From the NCBI RefSeq assembly GCF_040436345.1, contig NC_133232.1, positions 33,617,315 through 33,681,314 on the forward strand: 64,000 bases of DNA, in the 5' to 3' direction. The notes below the pieces were generated by a model that worked only from the letters and a program-made list of their open reading frames with translations, had not been told where the DNA came from and searched no databases. A program made the translations under genes and the position numbers. The DNA is from Pagrus major (lineage: Eukaryota; Chordata; Actinopteri; Spariformes; Sparidae). Of the stretch, positions 57,540 to 64,000 are shown one piece after another. Within the stretch, counting starts at the first letter, position 1. Every line of letters begins with the position of its first letter.

Positions 57540-60500
57540 AACACACGACACGACCCCAGCTGCAAGCTTCTGTTTCATGGTGGGTTTCTATAACTGACAC
57601 TGAAACTAAACACAAGAAATGACTTGATTTGAACTTGATGTTCCACTTCAGTTGATGCTCACTTATATTGTTAAGCTGTTTAGGAAACACACACGTCACT
57701 AAAATAAATGTAGTTGTAGTAGACTACATAATACAACACAGCACGTGTTTGTGTTGTTCATCTTTGGGGTGTCGCCTTCATTCACGACCATATTTATTGA
57801 GGTTGTAGTTCGATTCCCAGAAACGCTAAAATAGATGACAGGTGCTAATATTTTAGTGATTTATGGGGTGTGATATTGTCTTAACTTGGATGTTAATTAA
57901 CTTAGTAAAGCGAAGAGACGAGGCCTGCCAAACCGCAGTTTGAGTGTGTGTTTCAGCAGTAGTAGGTGTGAAATTACTGCATATTTTAGATGAGGGACCA
58001 CAGAGTTTCAACATCTGTAAGCAGGAATCTTCTGGATATTTTTAAAAAGAACTCAGGACAATTTCCAGCTGTGCTTCTTGTGATGAAAACCTGGTATTTT
58101 TCATGGGGAGTCGTGCCATCTCCAGCCATGTTTGAATTTTAAGCCTGACCATTATGTCTTCCTCACCATAACCAGGTGTTTTATGTGCCTAAAGCTAACC
58201 AGAGCTCAGCCTTGTGACAAGAGAGGAACAGAAAATTGAACCTAAGAAAACAACAGACGTTCTCTGTGGTTTAGCAGAAATGTACTTAGCTCACATTTAT
58301 TCTGGTGATTGAGTTGCAAATGGACAAAAATAACCTCTCTGGTGGAGAAATGCTAAAAACCACAATGGTGACAGGAACCACAGTATCAGAGGCTGATTCT
58401 CTGTGGTTTGTTTTAACACGCAGCCTCTCTCACATACAGGAAGTGATGAGATCCATTGTTGACGTAAAATTATTGATCGTAGCAATTTAATTGATTGGTT
58501 TAAAACATTAAAAACATGTCGAGGTATCTGACGGTGAAACATGTTGATGAACTTTCGTTAATGAGGCTCGATCGAGGAGAACAGGCTCAACAGTACACGT
58601 AGTAACACAGTGACTATGTCACCCTAACGATCAATATCCATATTAGGCTGTGCCTGAACCCCAAATATATATAATGGGTGTCAGCACATCACAAGGAGGA
58701 GCACAGTGGACACAGTCATGGGGCTGCTACACCATCCTACTACTATACTGTACTAGTCTGTAACTCAGCTGACCCACATATGATCTGAAGGAGGGAGCTG
58801 AGTGAAAAATAAATATAAAAGAACAACAGATTTGAACCTAACACCTTGTTATGAGGCAGCACGACAGCATTAGCCTACACCTGCCAGTGTATAACAGTCC
58901 ATTACATCACCACAGACTCTGGGCGGAGGCCTCGTGAACAACTTCACCTGACTTACAAGACACCACATATAGATCGCCAACTGAGAGAGTCAAAGCTGCA
59001 GCAGCATTGTGGTTTGTGGCCTTCAGCAGGGTCAGTGTATTGTTGACCACAAGCCAAAACATGTTGGTTTGATGATAAAGTTGTTAAAGATAAAGTGGTG
59101 CTGGAGGTGTGACTCATTAAAAATGACCACACATTTAAATCAGCAGCTCCCTGACACAGTGCTGTGTTCAGCCCCTGTACACATGATACACACACACAGT
59201 TAAATATACAGCAGGGTGGACACAGGACACAGGACAACTGTTAAATGTCTTGCAGTGAATACTTTCATGTACTTTGTACTTTCACATGCACAGACACACA
59301 CAAACACACATTTACAGACACCAGTGACAAACGAATGATGCATGGAAACTTTGGCCTTGTTGTGGTTGGGCTTCAAACTAAGGTGTGAATACAGAGGGGC
59401 TTTCTCTGCCTCTCTCATTTCTGCTTTAGACTCAGGAAGTTGGGCTCAAAGTGCAATAAAACTACAGTGTATTACTTTTAGAAGTGTATTTTATGTTACA
59501 CTTTGGTCCCTCTGAAGGTAACACCTGGTCCCACCCTGATCTTTTAGGCGAGAGCAGGAGCTTGAATTGTGATCTTAAAGGAACAGTACTCCACATAAAC
59601 ATTTCGAGAGCTTCACAGCAAAACAGTGGTGCAGCGTTCTCTGAGATAACTGAAGTAGCTGAACACAAAAATATAACCTCCAAAAAATATAAGCTCCAAA
59701 TTCAAAATTGATATATTAGGCCAAAGTCTAAGCTAGAAGCATTAGTGTGCACGTGGGTGCATCATCTTTTCAAATGAATTTGAATGTTTTTGTCCAGTCA
59801 TTTTATTCCTACATCTTTACAACGACTACATCTTTATTTCTGGATGAACTGCTCCTTTAAAAAGGTCTGACACTGTCTCTTTAAGGCCTCCCCTCCTGAA
59901 AAAGTCTGCTCTGATTCGTCAGCTCTCGACGCACTAAGCTGATGTATATGGTTGCATCTTAAAAAAAAAACATGATTCATAGACTATATTTCTTCTTTTA
60001 ATGATTAACCAGGAAGAAAAAGTGAATGAAGACACTTTGTTCAACTAAAAAACGATGTGCTGAGACCTCGTGCAGGCGCCTCTTCCCTCACTGCATCGTT
60101 ACCTTCGCTACATATCCTGTTGAAGCACATAGTCAGGTCTGTTCTGAGTAAACAGCCTTGATGGTCGGTCAAAGGGTGGAAAAATGGCCCACCGCAGCTT
60201 GTGTCAGGCCGTGTAGTTGTTGCATGTGGCTTTGCTTGTTGTTTTCTCAACACACACACACACACACACACTAACACGCGCACACACTCAGAGGGCCTTT
60301 ACAAAGTGCTGTGAGATGAGGAAGATGGAGGACTTTATTCATTTGAGTAGTTGTCCGCAAACACTTTTTGCACTATATATTTTTTTGTGTCTCAACAAAG
60401 ATTAACTGTGTCTACAACATTAAATACTGTGTGTGTATTTTATGTGTGTTGTGATCACACAACCAGCAACACCCTCTCAGAGCAGGCCTGTGAACCACGA

Positions 60501-61597
60501 CCGTTTTCAGACCCTTTGTTTGCTTTTTGTTCCAATTCAGGGACTAACTGAATATAATTTTGTATTTTCAGCTTTGTTTGTTCGTTTGTGTTCACATGGC
60601 AACATTCAAGAGCGTCTAAAACTTGTAATGGCTGAGCAAGCTCTTCTCTCATTGGTCAGAAATATTACCAGGAAGGAAGGCTTCCTCCTCTTTGTTTTTT
60701 TCTTTTTCATTATGCAGCACAAGCAGTGTGTATGGCTTTGTTTTAATTGCATGTACGTATATGGTTTATATTACCAGTGGTCATTAAAATCGAAACATGT
60801 AACTTTTCCCTCCCCAGCAAAATTCATAGTGAAAGTGAGACGTATAGTGAACCAGTGTAAATGCCGATGGTGTCGTTACTGTATAGAGATTACATTGCAT
60901 TATGTTATCAGAACATGTGCCACCTCAAGAGTTTGCTGTTAGAGATGTGCTCTGACGGACGCACAACACCGCACACTCACACGACAACTGATCTTTAAAC
61001 AAGATATTAAGTCAGTCTCATTATATATTATTATATTATACTAGTTGCATCCTGCAGTGATTACTACTGTAGTGATTTTAACAAAATAAATTAATCATGG
61101 CGAACAAACTGAATATGGAAAATGATGAAATAAGAAAAACAAACAAGGAAACTGAAAATGGTGCACATTAAAGTAAACAGGTTTTAATTTAATTGTTTTT
61201 GCACTGCATTGAGACATATAGGAGAAGTTAACAACCAGAACATTACATCAGACAGATTGGGAACCTCACTCAACAACCTTTTCAAAAGTCTGTTCGATCA
61301 GTAGCATGATTAACCTCCTCAACAACAAAAACTGCACAAAAATAAAGTGAGACTTAATATATATGAGCTGCAGGATATTACTGACAGCCATTAAAACTGA
61401 AATGTTCTTGTCACGAACATTTCCATCATGATAATCTATTCCCTTTTATACATTTTTTACAGTGATTATAAACAGATAAACTAATGTCAGGTTATCCAAA
61501 TAAAACCTTGTTACGATATCAGGTGTGAAATTGTTGTCAAGCTGTAACTTTTTCCAAATGATACTGTGTTGAATTAGCAAATCCATAGTTCTGATTG
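57540..61597. repeat. Intergenic block between NITR-12 and NITR-13
   Basis: Near-identical to 22560-26289, with extra sequence at about 60590-60890 and 61350-61520. Contains a miniature transposon copy (59575-59860) and a CA run (60250-60288). The 169-codon frame at 60433-60942 has no domain and is not kept in the sister block. Confidence 0.75.
59575..59860. mobile_element. TTAA-flanked miniature element, duplicate
   Basis: Same element as 24671-24931, carried by the segmental duplication. Confidence 0.6.
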
Positions 61598-63305
61598 TTA
61601 ATCTCTCACAAAAGTCCTGATGTCAGAGTAGGTCGTCTCTGCCTCTGATGTTTTTACCTTCAGTCTCTCTGCTTTGCGAGCTTTCTTCTTGGTGAAGGTC
61701 GGTGCAGAATAAATCAATGAGTCCTCATGTCTCTGAGCAAAGATATGGAAAAAATGTCATGAGAAGACAGATGTTAATATTTAGATGTTAATTTTTATAT
61801 ACAGTAATAACTTTCCCACTCATCTCTTTTCTTTGCATTGCTTACCTGCTGTCTTTGCTGACCACCACTGGCATTTGTTTCCAGGACAGCATCTGTATTA
61901 AAATAAGAAATAATAAAAACATATATTAGATAAAAAGATGCTGTCTGTTAATTTAGATTTATTTATGGATATATCAATGTAAATCCTGTGACGTTAGCTT
62001 TTTGCAAAATGCTGTTTGATGGATTGAAGTATGAGAAACTTCTGTTACCTTTGCAACAACCACAAGATTTCTTCTTCATGGTGTAACTCAGGTAGGAAAT
62101 AACAATCAGACTCATCACCAGAGCAGCACAGAGCAGAAACACGACTGTATTGGCTGTCTGCAAATCCCACATGTTGACTGCTGAAACAATATGAAAAGGA
62201 GAAAATAATAAAAGTCAACAATTATTTTAATAAGACGTTAAAATACATTTGTGGTACAACTTAATAGATTTGATGAGATCAGAATGAATGATTATTATCG
62301 ATTTTTTGGAAATCTTTACCTTCAATGTCCACTTTTGTTCCATTTCCAAATAAAATCTCTCCACATGAGGCCACAGCGCAGTAATAAGTCCCAGCATCAG
62401 AGGAGCTGACGTTCTTAGAGAAGCTGTAGACACATTTCTGTGCAGAGTCAGACTCAGGACTCGTCTCACATTCATCACCGCTATTTCCATGAGCGTAAAT
62501 GAAACTGGGATTAGATTCTGATCCGGCTCTGAACCAGAACACATTGTGTCCTCCTGGACATGGTTTGTTCTCAGAGTCAGAGAGGACTGAACACTGCAGA
62601 GACACTGAGTCTCCTGGACGGACTGGATCAGATGGAGGGAGTTGAATGACGGTGGTGATATCAGGTTCTGCTCCTGCAAAATAAAACATTTTACTCTCTT
62701 TAATGAAAATAAAAGTATCTAAATATGTTCATTTCTAATTTAAGGAAACATGTGACATCTTTATATATAAATTAAAACATATAAATATGTAAAGTGCTGT
62801 TATAAATGATGTTTACCTTGAATTCTTAGAAATGTTCCTTCCACAAATGTCAAGTTAAGTTGTGTATGTTTTACACAGTAGTAAAGTCCAGTATCATTTA
62901 ACTGTGCTGCACTAATATGCAGAAGAAATGTTCCATCGCCTTGTTTTGCTGTAATGCGAGGAGTTTTGTTCACACCTTCATAATCAAAGCTATATGTTCC
63001 TCCCAACACTTCAGGCATGTTTCCAGAAACCAGCCTGATCCAAAACAATTGTGTTGAAAGCCAAGACTTCTGGCGGTCACAGGTCAGAGTCACATCATCT
63101 CCAACAGTCTTCACCTCAAAGTTCAGACCGTCTGTGCATCCTAAAGATAAAATTAAATAGAGCAGTGATTAACAACAGACAGAGTCAAATGTTCTCTGCT
63201 CTAAACTGATGCGTGAATATAACAAACCTAAACTATATATGGATAAAAGACTGACTACTTACGCCCGACTCTGAGCATCAGCAGTAAATAAAACACGATC
63301 AGCAT
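61598..63305 (-). CDS. nitr: NITR-13: two-domain NITR with ITSM-like tail
   Basis: Intact 343-residue NITR, sister of NITR-7. Exons: leader 63305-63263, V 63140-62817, I 62673-62320, transmembrane 62177-62049, cytoplasmic 61892-61846, terminal 61732-61598. V is one codon shorter than in NITR-7 and differs mostly in two places: around RQKSWLSTQLFWIR (the first binding loop) and CVKHTQLNLTF (the CDR3-like loop), where NITR-7 and NITR-8 read CVKVDKLNLTF. I has six cysteines and FGNGTKVDIE. The tail keeps LIYSAP and TTYSDI (TxYxxI, ITSM form). The transmembrane acceptor is a CAGCAG tandem that could add or drop one residue. Confidence 0.9.
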
Positions 63306-64000
63306 TTTCTTGTTGATTCACTCGAGACAGCAGTTAAATTAGATCGTATTAGAGGAAGATTCATCTTAATGTAGCGGCATCGAGTGGGAGGGAATCATTT
63401 CAGAGCAGTCTGATTGGCTCCTTGTTATGATGTAGTTTCAGTGAACCACCACAGTGGAAATAATATCGACCACTTTTCCAACCTGAACACATGAAACAAC
63501 ACTAACAGCAAGCTTCTGTTTAGAGTTTCATGTGGACACACCAGAGGATTTTATTGGACTTTGACTTTTAATCTGATACTGACTCAAATGATGAAAATGT
63601 TTAGAAAACACACACACATCACCCTAAATGACATGTAGTAAGATCATTTTCTGACCACAAGGAAGAACAATGCACAATACAGCACACTTTTGTGTTCAGG
63701 TAAGGTTGTACACGAAGGTCCACCCACACAGGTGTTTTCACACATGTTGTTTATAATTAGACCTTTGACAGAACTGTCAGAACCTGCATTTAGTTGACAT
63801 ATCACCTGCATTTACTTGACATATCACCTGCATTTAGTTGACATAATCTCACTCTTCCTTTGTTGGTATAAACCTTCATGATCCTCAACAGGACGTCAAG
63901 TTTAATGACATCAACGTGTCTTCACCCAACTCCCACCTGACAGGGTGAAAGATGTGTTGGAGGGCAGGACAGGGCCTTTAAAGAGGAGATAAAGGTTTGT
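63306..64000. repeat. Upstream region of NITR-13
   Basis: Homologous to 32548-33200 upstream of NITR-8, including the CCAATCAGA box on the minus strand at 63409-63417 (103 nt before the ATG). A short sequence near 63790-63845 (CATATCACCTGCATTTA) is locally triplicated. No gene seen. Confidence 0.7.

Noticed and set aside
60433-60942. 169-codon frame between NITR-12 and NITR-13
   Set aside because: Part of it lies in sequence missing from the sister block, and no recognisable domain or splice context is present.
1-64000. CRISPR arrays, rRNA or tRNA genes
   Set aside because: None seen; the regular repeats are microsatellites and segmental duplications in a vertebrate genome.

Overview
The window looks like teleost fish DNA, probably a percomorph, though no species can be named from sequence alone. 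Introns are short with GT-AG borders, microsatellites and fish-type retroelements are frequent, and almost every gene belongs to one family: the novel immune-type receptors (NITRs). These are teleost type I membrane receptors with a V-type Ig domain, often a second six-cysteine I domain ending in a J-like FGxG motif, a transmembrane segment and a tyrosine-bearing tail. I find 13 NITR loci: one cut by the left edge, ten with all exons open and properly spliced on paper, and two pseudogenes. No other host gene family is recognisable.

Layout. Four genes (NITR-1 to NITR-4) read rightward in 1-13.1 kb, and nine loci (NITR-5 to NITR-13) read leftward from 15.5 kb to the right edge, so the two blocks converge on a gene-free stretch at 13.1-15.5 kb that holds an old LINE. 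The leftward block is made of repeated units. A pair at 20.9-28.0 kb (NITR-6, NITR-7) is duplicated at 55.6-63.3 kb (NITR-12, NITR-13). A second unit at 28.4-54.5 kb recurs four times (NITR-8, pseudogenes NITR-9 and NITR-10, NITR-11). The two pseudogene units are near-identical 8-kb tandem copies, each carrying the same broken Penelope-like retroelement and the same hAT-like fragment.

The genes are cassettes. At least four V types, three I types and five transmembrane/tail types can be told apart, and they are combined differently in different genes. Some junctions can be placed to within a few tens of bases (NITR-3, NITR-8, NITR-11). Tails fall into an ITIM type (NITR-1, 2, 4, 5), an ITSM-like type (NITR-7, 13), and types with YxxV or YxN tyrosines only. 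None of the transmembrane segments has an obvious charged residue, so none looks like a DAP12-type activating partner. The likely shared role is cell-surface recognition with mostly inhibitory signalling. The most unusual products are a V-only receptor made by a clean in-frame loss of the I domain (NITR-4), a gene whose V and I exons have fused (NITR-6), and a cysteine-rich I domain without its core Trp (NITR-6, NITR-12). Most of the genes share a CCAATCAGA box at a fixed distance upstream of the start codon.
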